This document shows positions 31,558 through 42,204 of a stretch of 64,000 nt of DNA, in pieces (positions within the stretch are counted from its first letter, which is position 1; each line of letters begins with the position of its first letter). Origin of the DNA: Poa pratensis (taxonomy: Eukaryota > Streptophyta > Magnoliopsida > Poales > Poaceae); contig CAMZMU010000035.1 of the NCBI GenBank assembly GCA_947311845.1, forward strand, positions 4,969,726 through 5,033,725, given 5' to 3'. The notes under the pieces were generated by a model. The model saw only the letters and a list, made by a program, of their open reading frames with translations. It was not told the origin of the DNA and searched no databases. Both the position numbers and the translations under genes were made by a program.

Positions 31558-31893
31558 TGCAGTGATGGGAAGACCCACCGAAGGCTCCCGCCTGATCCAT
31601 AGAGCGAACCCTTTGATCCGTTGGAATCGCACAACGTCCGAACCGACTCCTCTCGTTGAGCCTCCGAATCCGCGGTTTCTCCTCCCGCGAGGCAGGCGGC
31701 CGGCACCACCGAACTCACACAGGGGATCTATCTGGGCAAGAGCGATCGCGCAGCCCAGGAGATCAGTAGTGCACACGCAAATTGCTTCAACCAGCCGCGA
31801 GCCCGTCCCTCCGCATGAGGTTCCGGATCGAACTGCTAGGTGGCGCAATCCTCTTCCTGTCATTCACGGACCTGCCTCCTCCGTCAAAGCTGT
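31558..31893 (+). other. Possible 5' UTR exon of the DUF247 gene
   Basis: A GC-rich block ends CAAAGCTGTG|GTAAGACG, a good donor. The DUF247 coding exon is preceded by GGTTTCGAAACAG at 33218, a possible acceptor. An intron of about 1.3 kb in the leader would join them. It also has an open plus frame (31562-31906) with no recognised motif. Speculative without transcript data. Confidence 0.3.
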
Positions 31894-33228
31894 GGTAAGA
31901 CGCTGAATTCTCTGTCTATTTGTATGATTTATCTATAGATTGGACTTCACTTTGTTTTGCGGGCTTCCAGATTAATATTATATATATAAGCCCGTTGGGT
32001 TGAGAATGTTTTTAGATTTCACAACATAAACGAAAATCCTCTTCTTTTATCGATGGGTTCTTCACTTTCTTCTTCCTAAATTGCGCTCATGGATTTTACA
32101 CTTTGCCGGCTGCAACTCTTTCATCAGTGGTGTCAAAATAACATCCAGAATTTAGCCGACATTACCCAGAATATCAGTTATGATAACATCAGAAATTGTC
32201 GGTCGATCTAGGGGTCCCCTTCGCTGAAAAAAGAAGGGGACCAAGGAAATAGTCGGTTATATGGAATGAGACTGTTGTGCAAACAGCCCTTATTGCTTAT
32301 CATGTTTATGTGAAGAAATGGATCCGTGTAGCACTAGACATTCTATTTTACCAACAGAGGTACACATTTGTACAAGCAGAGAACATACTAATGATCCAAC
32401 ACTTGCTCGGAGCCTCTGACTTGCTCGGTGAAATCCCATGATCTGGCCTAAGTGGTTGGATTAGGTGACAGTGCCTCTTGTGCTTGCCCTTCTACGAGGC
32501 GTCGTTTTTAGTGAAACTTTGTGTATCCATGTTGCCAGCAACATCATTTTTTGGGTCATGTTCTTTTTTATTTTATTTACCTTTTTTTAGAGGATTTTAT
32601 TTTATTTAGCTGTGTGTCCGTGATGTGCACAGTTTTTCTTTGTTGAAACGGTCCATCAACCACACACACGTCATGTTACGTATTGTGTGCAGATCCCATT
32701 TTGTTTCGTGGATACAGTCATGAGCCACACGTCTAATTACTTGGCCGTTCATAATATTTCTGTATGTCTTTTTTGTTTAAACGATCAGCCACGTCTTGTT
32801 GATTTTATTTTATTTTATAATATTTCTAAATTACTCTAGCGTCAAAATAAGTACGATGATGTGGCTTAACGTGATAGCTCTATTAGACATCCGTATGTTA
32901 ATTTTGTTTCATAATAAAAAGATAGAAAATTCCCACCCTCCACGTGCTACAAAATTTCTTACAACAAAATGACCGGAAATCTTATTTTCAACAAGCAAGT
33001 AAATTTAAGATCAAAGGTTGTCCTTATCTCATGACGGTAGGACACCATTGGATTATAATGATGCTTGGTCGAGCGTGCTAGAAAAGCCAAGGCTGAGTAC
33101 CTGAGCTCGACCACACCTGATCTGCTGGAGTACGTCGTTAGTTTTGTTTTGCATATCGAAGCATAGGCCTTCAGTAAGCTATTATAATAAGTTTATCTGA
33201 CCAGCGGTTTCGAAACAGATGTGAATGG

Positions 33229-34884
33229 ATGGATGAAGGTTCAAGCAACAATAGAGCTGGTATGAGTACTTCAGATCTGGACGAATGGGTCAGTGTATTG
33301 GAGAAGAAGCGAAACTACTATGTGTCTTCCAGACAAACTGGCAGGGCTATTCAACCTTGTCTGATCAGCAGAGTTCCTAAGAAGATTTTTGAGATAGACA
33401 GGAGTGCTTATATGCCAGTTAATTTATCCATTGGGCCGTATCACCATGGAAAACCAGCCTTCAGGGCATTGGAGGGAAAGAAGTGGAACTGCCTAGATTA
33501 TATTCTTAAGTTGAATCCCAATAAAAGATTGCAGGATTATTTACAGTTAATTGAGGGTCTGGAGCAACAAGTGCGCAGCTGTTACCCTGAAGACCTTGCA
33601 ATGGAATCTGGTAAGTTTATAAAGATGCTTCTACTTGATGGATGTTTCTTACTCGTACAGCTTCATGGAATCGAAGGAACGGAGTTGCCAACAACAGGCA
33701 CTACAGAAGTATCATTTGAAAAAAGAAAGAGGTATGAAAATGTTAAGGAAACAGCAGGACGAGACATTAATGGACTACCCATAGAAGAGCTAACATCTGG
33801 GTCAAAGGGCAAGTCCGTGCTGGAGGGAGGACTAACTCAATTTACTGATAGTAATAGACCCGAGTTCAACACAGTTCAGCTAACGGAGCATCAAGAAAGT
33901 CACGATAACTCTTTCCAGATTGCCAAGACGTTCACTGGATTCCTTTTGCACGACCTACTATTGTTGGAGAACCAAATCCCATTTTTTGTTGTCCAGGCAA
34001 TTTATGAGTTATTTGCAGGTGAAGTGCATTCTTCAAAGCTTGCTGACAGAATTGGTGAATGCCTGGAGTATCTCATAAGTTATCCAATACCGTTCGCTAA
34101 ATGTTGCAGGCCAAATAGATACCATCATTTACTGCACTATTGGCATATGTACCTGAGGCCTACTGAAGATACAGAAGAACCACAGGAACGTCACAAGAGG
34201 CCACTACTATTCCGTTCTTATTTTGAGCGAACCTATAAAAACCCTAATATTTGGCGTACGTCTAAGGAAAGGGAAACAGTGCACAACAACCAGCCATCAC
34301 AATTATTACAAGATGGTAATCAGCTAAAACGGTGGCGACGAGCAGAACAGTACCATGCAGCAGGTGTGCACATTAAGAAAAGAGTGTTTTGCAGGCATGA
34401 TCCACATAATATGCTGGACGTAAAGTTTACCGATGGTTTAATAGAAATCCCAACTTTGGTTATAGATCTAAATACCCGTTCGTTTTTTAAGAACAGCATT
34501 GCGCTGGAGCAAACATGTCCTGTTTACGGGAATTATGTAACGTCCTATTGTGCTTTCCTGTCTCAGGTGATTAGCAGCCCTGCTGATGTGACCTTGCTTT
34601 CTCATAGGGGAGTTCTTGTGAATCTGATGCGCAGTGACGAGGAAGTTTCATGTCTTCTCACTAAACTTGGTAAAAATGTGGACTTCGATTTGAATGGTGC
34701 ATATTACCTAAAGAGTGTGTGCAAGAGCATGGAAGAACACTATCAGAGTCGTCTCAACCGGTGGATGGCATGGCTATGGCACAACCATTTTAGCAATCCG
34801 TGGTTGATCTTAGCTGTACTTGCTGCAGCTATCGTGCTCCTGTGCACTGTTTTGCAGACATGGTTTGCATTCTTGGCATATTAG
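33229..34884 (+). CDS. DUF247 (UPF0481) membrane-anchored protein
   Basis: Single uninterrupted coding exon, 551 aa. The N-terminal region carries LISRVPKKIFEIDRSAYMPV and SIGPYHHGKPAF, the defining start of DUF247 (Pfam PF03140). It continues with KMLLLDGCFLLVQL, LLHDLLLLENQIPFFVVQAI, MLDVKFTDGLIEIPTLVID and NSIALEQTC. The C-terminal part has NPWLILAVLAAAIVLLCTVL (about residues 523-543), the usual single C-terminal transmembrane anchor. Length and motif order are complete for the family. Its biochemical role is unknown; in grasses specific DUF247 genes are the pollen determinants at the S and Z self-incompatibility loci, but many paralogues exist. The start at 33229 is the first ATG in frame; an out-of-frame ATG four bases earlier overlaps it. 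Downstream lies a small secreted-peptide gene pair on the same strand. Confidence 0.93.
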   Translation: MDEGSSNNRAGMSTSDLDEWVSVLEKKRNYYVSSRQTGRAIQPCLISRVPKKIFEIDRSAYMPVNLSIGPYHHGKPAFRALEGKKWNCLDYILKLNPNKRLQDYLQLIEGLEQQVRSCYPEDLAMESGKFIKMLLLDGCFLLVQLHGIEGTELPTTGTTEVSFEKRKRYENVKETAGRDINGLPIEELTSGSKGKSVLEGGLTQFTDSNRPEFNTVQLTEHQESHDNSFQIAKTFTGFLLHDLLLLENQIPFFVVQAIYELFAGEVHSSKLADRIGECLEYLISYPIPFAKCCRPNRYHHLLHYWHMYLRPTEDTEEPQERHKRPLLFRSYFERTYKNPNIWRTSKERETVHNNQPSQLLQDGNQLKRWRRAEQYHAAGVHIKKRVFCRHDPHNMLDVKFTDGLIEIPTLVIDLNTRSFFKNSIALEQTCPVYGNYVTSYCAFLSQVISSPADVTLLSHRGVLVNLMRSDEEVSCLLTKLGKNVDFDLNGAYYLKSVCKSMEEHYQSRLNRWMAWLWHNHFSNPWLILAVLAAAIVLLCTVLQTWFAFLAY

Positions 34885-35250
34885 AGTTCTTCTCGGGACA
34901 CCACAGCATAGAAGACGACATGTCAAAACTGGTCGTCGCTGATGTTGGAGACAATCGTGCGAGTCAAACGATAGTCGCACTCGCACTGTCTTTTATGATT
35001 GATTGAGCCGACACATCTTCTCTCTTCTCCTTTTTTTTCTTTTTCTTTCTTTCTTGGAATCTGAACCAAGCGATGGGCTTGTACATAGCATAGCTTCCAT
35101 GGGGAGTTTAGCAAATCATTTGCTCTTTTCCTTCGTTGATCCCCTTATTTTTATGTGCTTTTTCTTGTATCCATCGGTACTAGTGCCAGTTTTTGGCCCT
35201 CTTTTCTTTTTATCGAAGATCTTGATTTCCTCGTGACTGTTGTTTTAGTA
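34885..35250 (+). other. Probable 3' UTR of the DUF247 gene
   Basis: AT/CT-rich non-coding sequence after the stop, with long T runs and no other motif. No strong AATAAA is seen. Confidence 0.35.
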
Positions 35251-35504
35251 TGTGCCGAACATGTGTACAAGTAGGATTACAATTGCACTTGTAATTAGCG
35301 GAAGGTTTAGGTGTTCGAGTTGAAATGCTCTTTCGGCTTTAGTCACGCAGCAACAAAGTAAACAATATTTTAACTTGATGCATGCAGAAAAAAGATATGA
35401 TTAAGGCCACCAGATTAATTAGTTTAGAAGATCTAACCCAAAATGAGAAGGGGCATGTAATGTAGCTGCAAGCAAGAGGTTGCAGGAGCTAGCATCAACA
35501 AGTT

Positions 35505-35779
35505 CTGCTGGATAATCAGTTTGGCAGTTGGCACAGACACACCACGACGAGAGTTTATTGCAGTGCATCTAGGACTCGTGAAAGCGGGTAGCCAAAAGGC
35601 AGATATTGATTCCTCATCACTCAGACTCCATCGCAAGAATAGCAATGCATTCACTGTATGTTAGGTATTTGTAGAAACATGTGTAGCTTGAGATACTCGC
35701 TTTCTCCTATAAAAAGGGACTGGATGGAGTGCTAGGCAACAACAACGACAAAGCTCTACTTCACAAAAACTCATCTTAC
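35505..35779 (+). promoter_or_regulatory. Promoter and leader of secreted-peptide copy A
   Basis: Contains CTATAAAAAGGG near 35708 as TATA box, about 70 bases before the ATG, and a short leader. The block shares AGGCACAGACACACCACGA-type, AAAGCGGGTAGCCAAAA, CAGATATTGATTCCTCATCA and GTGTAGCTTGAGATACTCGC segments in order with 37500-37785, so it is one copy of a duplicated promoter. Confidence 0.7.
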
Positions 35780-36006
35780 ATGGCTCTGAAGCGATTCTTC
35801 TCGTGATCACCTTGATTGCACTCTTCAGTGCAGAGACTGCTATGATTCACGCTGCAGCAGGAGAAATCAAGCCTCCGGAACCAACGATGCGCTCCTCCGC
35901 CGCTGTTTCTGACGAGAAGTTGATCGCCGCCCCGCGATGGGCGCTCTTCAATCCACCGCGTCTTCCACCGTCGAGGATGGAAGCCAGTGCCGCCGCCGCT
36001 CCCTGA
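35780..36006 (+). pseudogene. Small secreted-peptide gene, copy A, frameshifted in the signal peptide
   Basis: The ATG at 35780 begins MALKRFF, but one base is missing compared with copy B (62772), so the ATG frame stops after eight codons. From 35803 the next frame reads VITLIALFSAETAMIHAAAG, then EIKPPEPTMRSSAAVSDEKL and ends ASAAAAP. It lines up with copy B throughout, except for an extra block RWALFNPPRLPPS near the C-terminus. The 3' flank is also shared with copy B, including TAATAAATAAAGAT (near 36059) as poly(A) signal. Unless a non-ATG start or sequencing error is involved, no secreted product is made. The peptide family is not known to me. Confidence 0.65.
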
Positions 36007-36244
36007 GTGACATGCATTCTCGTCAACTGCAGTGCTAGTACGTAAGAAGGCATCTATCTAATAAATAAAGATCTCCGTGTGTGACTTTTCATCTCTTGGT
36101 CTATGTGGCTCCGTTAATGTTTGTTTGATCTGTACTATGGTTGATGCTCTCAGCCACATAAACCGAGATACGATTGTAATATTTGCCAAACGAAAATACA
36201 ACTACAAGCATGTTTGGCAGAACCAGAATGTCTGAGTAACGTCT

Positions 36245-36462
36245 ATAGTACGGGTAGCAGAGAAAAACTCAGAATAAACTTTTCGGGAACGGTCCCTTTT
36301 GGTCCAGTCAAAATCGGCCACATGTGGTACCTAGTTTTCAAACCACGAACTGGCCGGTTGGGTGAAAATGTTAAGGGCATGTACAATGTTCATATCTTAA
36401 CAACGTCACGTATGATGAGAAATTGGAAGTACGGGGTAGCAGAGAAAAACTCAGAATAAACA
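36245..36462. repeat. Direct repeat of about 29 bp flanking a 155-bp segment
   Basis: GTAGCAGAGAAAAACTCAGA followed by ATAAAC, preceded by TACGG(G), occurs at about 36246-36275 and 36433-36461. The segment between them starts within sequence shared with the copy B 3' flank and contains GGGCATGTACAATG, a common MITE-like terminal motif. Confidence 0.6.
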
Positions 36463-36679
36463 CAAAGAATCCACTAAGAAAACACGAAGATTGGAGGAGA
36501 CAAACGATTAAAGAGGACGAAGAACAATGATGCAATTCTAATATATTAGAGCAGCCACAGTGCAACCACGCTTAGCAAGACGCGTACGCAACAAAATAAA
36601 TCGAACAAATTAAAAACGCAGCGAAGCGGCCGTGCAGGCAACTAGGCTCTTATTTGCATACATTTTTCTATTCCACTTA

Positions 36680-36916
36680 CTCCCTCCGTCCCTATTTAGG
36701 TGGCGTTTTAGTTTTACGTGCAATAACTTTGACTGTTAATTTCACCAACAAAATATGTGTTATTTGCTAAAGGAACTTTGACATCAGATTCGTATTCAAA
36801 CAAAGTTTCTAACGGTATAATTTTTGTGATCAATATCACGTTTTTTGTTGGTGAAATATCTGTTCAAAGTTGGTGCTAGTAAAACAAGGACGCCACCTCA
36901 ATCAGGATGGAGGGAG
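36680..36916. mobile_element. Stowaway MITE (237 bp)
   Basis: Left terminus CTCCCTCCGTCCCTATTTAG and right terminus inverted CTCCCTCCATCCTGATTGAG, with a TA duplication at 36678-36679 and 36917-36918. Inner arms GTGGCG/CGCCAC extend the inverted repeat. A classic Tc1/mariner-type Stowaway. Confidence 0.93.
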
Positions 36917-37282
36917 TACGTCGTTATGTGCAATACGAACATAATTTTGGCATCTTATATATAGTTCACACACTAACATAACAAAAGATAACATATTAAT
37001 TTGCCGTTGATTAATGTATGGGCAACATAACTGAGAAACAGTAGATCACGTAATCGTGAAGAAACTGAAGTAATGACAAGTTGTTTCCATGTCATAGGCC
37101 AGCGAATGGTGTATTTATACAAATTTCTACTATAACTCTTGCTCCTACAGTTTCATACATAATGTATACTATTGAAATATAAGTTTTTAAACATGCTACT
37201 GCACGGGTTTAGGACTAGTTTGAACTATCTGGAACTTTGGTCCTCTAAGACGATTTTCCGTAGGGGGCAATAAATATGGTTA

Positions 37283-37411
37283 GGCCCCGATTGGATTCCG
37301 GTTTTCGGGCCAAATTGGCCGGAAATATTTTACGGAGCCAGCATGTCCGTAAATTTACTCTAAGTCGTTTTTCGCAGAGGGGAATAAATAAATGGTAATC
37401 CAAGCGCGCCC
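37283..37411. mobile_element. Short Tourist-like MITE (129 bp)
   Basis: GGCCCCGATTGGATTCC at the left and, inverted, GGGCGCGCTTGGATTACC at the right, with TTA on both sides (37280-37282 and 37412-37414). The termini are imperfect, so this call is moderate. Confidence 0.6.
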
Positions 37412-37499
37412 TTAATAGGATTGTTAATTACGTGCAGATGCCGGAAGTTGTTGAGATGGTAGCAGGAACTCAACACAGAAGTTGAGTGGTGTTTTTCGG

Positions 37500-37785
37500 T
37501 AGGCACAGACACACCACGAGACGAGCGTTAATTGCAGTGGATGTAGATGCGAAAGCGGGTAGCCAAAAGACAGATATTGATTCCTCATCACTCTCGGAAC
37601 AAGAATAACAATGCATTTCAGTTCAATAAAAATAATAACAATGCATTCAATGTGTCCTTAGATATTGATTCCAGACCGCACATGGCGCAAACAGCGTGTA
37701 GCTTGAGATACTCGCTGTTTGCTATGACTGTATCGAGCGCTCGACAACAACAACAGAGTTTCACTTCACACAAACTCATCTCCCA
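37500..37785 (+). promoter_or_regulatory. Promoter and leader start of secreted-peptide copy B, cut off by a LINE
   Basis: Homologous to 35505-35779 (same ordered segments; see copy A). It ends with TTTCACTTCACACAAACTCATCTCCCA, whose last 14 bases are the LINE target duplication. Its coding sequence resumes at 62721. The clear TATA box of copy A is not preserved; the corresponding segment reads CTGTTTGCTATGACTG. Confidence 0.7.
37772..37785. repeat. LINE target site duplication, left copy (AAACTCATCTCCCA)
   Basis: A perfect 14-bp match to 62721-62734 on the far side of the nested cluster. Confidence 0.9.
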
Positions 37786-38042
37786 ACTGCCTCAAAGGTC
37801 CGTCCGAGGAGTGACGGTTTCTGTCTGTGTGGCGACTCGGCGGCGACTCGCTAGGGTTTGCTTTCCTCGGTTTTCCTCGCCAGTTTTGGCGCGTAAACTC
37901 CAATCCCTTGCTCCCTGCTCGGTGATTCTCCACCGACGGGGGCGTCTCTTTCGTTCCTAGCCTTCCAGTTCTGAGCCTTTCCCGAGTGTTGACCTAGGGC
38001 TCGCGATCGTAATACACCAGACCTAGGTCCCTGTCCTGCTTA

Positions 38043-39308
38043 GTGGAGTGGTGGAGGATGGAGAAGATGGAGGGGATGTTGAGGAACTTGAAGCTATCGG
38101 AGGCCGAGAAGGCGGGGCTCAAGATCAGGGGCAAGCACTTGGAGGTATCAGAAGGGGAAAAGGCGGCTATGGAGGAGCCAAAAGCTCTGGGCAAAGTATT
38201 GTCGGAAAAGGCAGCCTCGGCGGACGGCCTGAAACAAGCCTTGGGGAAATTTTGGTGTCCGCTTCGGGGAATCCGATGCCGAAAAGTGGGTGAGAATGTG
38301 TTCCTCTTCACTTTCTTGCAAGTCTCGGGGAAGAAGAAAGCTCTGGAGAATGGTCCTTGGATGCTTAACAATGACCTGGTGGTAGTAGTGGATTTTGATC
38401 CGAATAAAGCCCTTGACGAGTACGTTTTCAATAAAGTCCCGATCTGGATGCGTGTGCTTAAGCTGCCTCTTGGGAGAATGGATAGGGCGACTGGGGAGAT
38501 GATTGGGGAAAAGGTGGGAGATTTGGTGGAGGTGGAGGTAGGGGAAGATGGTTTGGCGGTGGGAGAATCACTGAGAGTCAAGGTAAAAATGGATATCACA
38601 AAACCTCTGATGCGGGGAACAGTATTCCAAGTGGAGGATGATGATCGACTCAGGTGGTGTCCCTTCCAATATGAACACCTCCTGGAATTCTGCTATATAT
38701 GTGGGATTATTGGGCATGATGATAAAAACTGTTCCGTAAAGCCGACAAGGGGAGAAGAGAAGCAATTTGGCAGCTGGCTCAGAGCCTATATACCAAAGAA
38801 ACGATATAGTGATGAGAAGCAGAGGTGGAGTGGTGGCGGGGGTAGCAGTGGTGGAGGAAGATCCTTTGGGTTTGGCGACAGAGAGGGAAGGGCAAGAAGT
38901 AATAGCCTGTCTTGGAGGAAGGAGAGCAATGACAACGGTGCCTCGGCTAGGGAGGGTGGCAAAAGTGTAGGAAAGGAGGAGGAGGTGATAAATCCCATTA
39001 AAAGAGCTGAATCACATTTGTTGGGAGGGCCACAGAAAATACTGGAGTTTGTAACGGGTGATATCAAAATGCAGGAGACGAGCACAAATATGCTAGATAA
39101 AGTGCTGGGAGAGAATTGCGTGCAGATTCAAGAAGACCTAAACACGGAACAGAAGGAGGACCAGGTTGAAGGCGCTAGTCGGGTGCAACAAAACAGGGAC
39201 AGTGACCTCAAAGAAACTCTGGGAGGGAGGGACGGTATGGCTGCAAGGGAGAAAACTCAGATTTCTAGCAAAACTACGGTGGGAACTGTCCAAACTGGGG
39301 GAAAATAG
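38043..39308 (+). CDS. LINE ORF1: DUF4283 and CCHC zinc knuckle protein
   Basis: Open frame of 421 aa. Residues about 60-170 match DUF4283 (GKFWCPLRGIRCRKVGENVF, LENGPWMLNNDLVVVVDFD, VPIWMRVLKLPLGRMD). A CCHC knuckle C-x2-C-x4-H-x4-C (CYICGIIGHDDKNC) lies at about 218-231, followed by a charged, Gly/Ser-rich tail. This is the plant L1 ORF1 RNA-binding protein that coats LINE RNA. It is intact, unlike ORF2. It lies inside a transposon, so it is not a host gene. Start: first ATG of the frame, 257 bases from the element 5' end. Confidence 0.88.
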   Translation: MEWWRMEKMEGMLRNLKLSEAEKAGLKIRGKHLEVSEGEKAAMEEPKALGKVLSEKAASADGLKQALGKFWCPLRGIRCRKVGENVFLFTFLQVSGKKKALENGPWMLNNDLVVVVDFDPNKALDEYVFNKVPIWMRVLKLPLGRMDRATGEMIGEKVGDLVEVEVGEDGLAVGESLRVKVKMDITKPLMRGTVFQVEDDDRLRWCPFQYEHLLEFCYICGIIGHDDKNCSVKPTRGEEKQFGSWLRAYIPKKRYSDEKQRWSGGGGSSGGGRSFGFGDREGRARSNSLSWRKESNDNGASAREGGKSVGKEEEVINPIKRAESHLLGGPQKILEFVTGDIKMQETSTNMLDKVLGENCVQIQEDLNTEQKEDQVEGASRVQQNRDSDLKETLGGRDGMAAREKTQISSKTTVGTVQTGGK

Positions 39309-39540
39309 ACAACAAAATTGATGCAAACACAAGGAATACGGTGGGTACTTTACAGAAAAAGCGAAGGAAAACGGGAGTTTCGTCAGAGAAGATTGGAGTG
39401 AACGTGGGAGCCAAGAGGGTGGCGGAACCTATGGAAGTTGATGAACAACCAAAGGTATATATCAAGAGAGGGAAAACTGAGTCGGTGGAACAATTCTCTG
39501 CTGAATTGGGGCTGTCAGAACAGCCCTGTGGGAACCAATG

Positions 39541-42204
39541 AGGCTTGCAATTTGGAATGGCCGGGGATAGGGAATGGCCCGGCCATTCAGGGGCTTCTGG
39601 ATCTGCAGAAGCAGGAGGATCTCGATGTAATCTTTCTCTCTGAAACTAAAATGAAGGAGGGAAGGATGGAGTGGTGGAGGTGGAAATTGGGTATGCCAAA
39701 CATGGTAGTCAAAATTGTTAAGGTCTTAGTGGGGGACTCGCTCTGTTCTGGAAGAATACGGTAAACTTGAAGGCTAGCCTAAAATCAAGATACCATATTG
39801 ACGCTGAAATTACTGAAGCTGATGGTTTTGTCTGGCGGTTCACGGGATTTTATGGGGAACCAAAGGCTGAAGCAAGAGAGGCAACCTGGAGGCTGCTGCG
39901 AACCATCAAACACCACAGCAACAAACCGTGGCTATGTGCAGGAGATTTTAACGAAATTTTGATGGCGTGTGAGAAGGAAGGAGGGGCGGCTCGGCCCCAA
40001 GTATGTATGGACCGTTTCAAGGCAGCGCTAGAAGATTGCAATCTGCACGACCTGGGGTTCATGGGGGGCCCCTTCACCTGGCGAAATAATTGGCGACAGA
40101 AGGAGGGATACATTCGAGAGAGGCTTGATCTGCGACTCAGGAATGATGTGCCCGGTTACCAAACTACAGAGTACTAAATGGAGATCCAAGACATTCTGAT
40201 CACCGCCCCATTATTGTGGATGTGGAGTGGGAACAGCAGAACCAACGCTTTACAAACTATGCTGCTGTAGGGCCACGTTTTGAAGCCTGCTGGTTGGAAG
40301 AGGAGAAATGTGATGACGTGGTGGAACAAGCATGGCAGAGAGCCAAAGACTGCCGGGAATCCACTGCAAATGCTTTTAGGTCCATCTTGTCTGACCTAAA
40401 GCAGTGGAGCAAAGACTCTCTTGGGGATTTGGAGAAGCGCATCTCTCGAGCAAAGAAGGACTTAGAAAGATGTAGAAGGGGTGAGCTTACGCAAGAAAAT
40501 GTACACAAGGAACAGCTACTTAGATACAAGCTTGGGAAAATGGAAAACCAACGTGATATGTATTGGAAACAACGTGCTCATGTAAACTGGCTTAATAAAG
40601 GGGATCGTAATACAAGGTTTTTTCATGCTTTTGCCTCTACTAGAAGGAAAACTAACCGAATGAAAAAAATCATTGTGGAGGACGGCAGGGAAGTGGACAA
40701 GGAGGAGATGTTGGCGACGGTGACTAACAATTTTAAGTCTTGTTTATGTCTAGTGCAGGTCACCGTGTGGAGGAACTTTTAGGCCATGTTCAGAGCCGGG
40801 TCACACCGAAGATAAATGCGGTGCTGTTGGCGGAGTTCACTGCCGAGGAGATCAAGGCAGCCCTAGACGGAATTGGGAATCTTAAAGCCCTAGGCCCGGA
40901 TGGGCTGCCGGCTATCTTTAAAAAAAATACTGGCATCTAATTGGGGACAAAGTTACTGAAGAGGTGTTGAGGATCCTGAATGGTGGTGGCTTCCCAGAAG
41001 ATTGGAACAAAACTTGCGTCACTCTAATCCCCAAGGTAAAAAATCTGGAGAGACTAAAGGACCTCAGGCCTATTAGTTTATGCAATGTTGTTTACAAACT
41101 AGTGTCCAAAGTGTTGGCAAACAGGCTAAAAATGATCCTCCTAATATCATTGCTCCCAATCAAAGTGCTTTTGTCCCAGGGCGTTTAATCTCTGATAATA
41201 TTTTGCTGGCGTATGAGGTTACACACTACATGCAGAATAAGCGCTCTGGAAATGTGGGGGTATGCAGCGCTGAAGCTGGACATGAGCAAGGCGTATGATA
41301 GAGTGGAATGGCCCTTCCTTGAGAAGATGATGCGGAAGATGGGCTTTCACGAAAGGTGGATCAAATTATTATGAAATGTGTGTCGACGGTATCCTATAGA
41401 TTCAAGCTGAATGGGAACTTAACAGAGGAGGTAAAGCCGGAGAGGGGGCTGCGACAAGGGGATCCTATATCCCCATATCTTTTCCTTTTCTATGGTGAAG
41501 CTTTTTCTAGCCTGCTAAACAGTGCCGAAAATGAAGGAAAGCTGGAGGATGTCAAGGTATGCCATAGTGCACCGAGTTTCAATCATCTACTGTTTGCTGA
41601 TGATTCGCCATTCTCCTAAAATTTACTGATGAGAGTGCGTAGCATCTGCAATATGTGCTAAACTTATACGAGGACAGCTCGGGGCAGACCATAAATGTGG
41701 AGAAATCTGATGTTGTATTTAGCAAAAACACAAAACGCCAAGCTAGGCAACGTATGATTGGTATCTTGGGGCTGACATCAGAGGGAAGGAACGAGAAGTA
41801 CCTGGGGCTACCGGTGTATGTGGGCAAGTGAAAAATCAAGGTTTTTGAATATCTAAAGGACCGGGTGTGGCAGAGGATACAGGGCTGGAAAGAGAGGATG
41901 ATCTCTAAGACAGGGAAAGAAGTTCTAATCAAAGCGTGTGCTCAAGCTATTCCATTATTTGCCATGGCGTGTTTCAACATCACAAAAGGTTTGTGTGATC
42001 AAATTAGCTCAATGATCTGTAGGTATTGGTGGTCTCATATGCAGAAGGAGAACAAAATGCACTGGCTGAGCTGGGAAACGATGACGCTGCCAAAGAAAGA
42101 GGGAGGTCTGGGCTACAAGGATTTACACTCCTTCAACATCGCCATGTTGGCAAATCAGGGATGGAGGTTGTTGTTAGACCCAAATTCCCTTTGCGCTAGA
42201 GTGC
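39541..42204 (+). pseudogene. LINE ORF2, endonuclease and reverse transcriptase part
   Basis: Read over several frames. Endonuclease (AP-type) signs: LSETKMKE (about 39640) and WLCAGDFNEIL (about 39930). The linker region follows (HVNWLNKGDRNTRFFHAFAS, about 40580). RT signs: LKALGPDGLPA (about 40890), LRPISLCNVVYKLVSKVLAN (about 41070), PERGLRQGDPISPYLFLF (about 41440) and the catalytic LLFADDS (about 41590). Then EGGLGYKDLHSFNIAMLANQ to VL at 42204, where the LTR element interrupts. Many stops and frameshifts make it inactive. The remaining C-terminal part is at 61290-62695. Confidence 0.88.
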
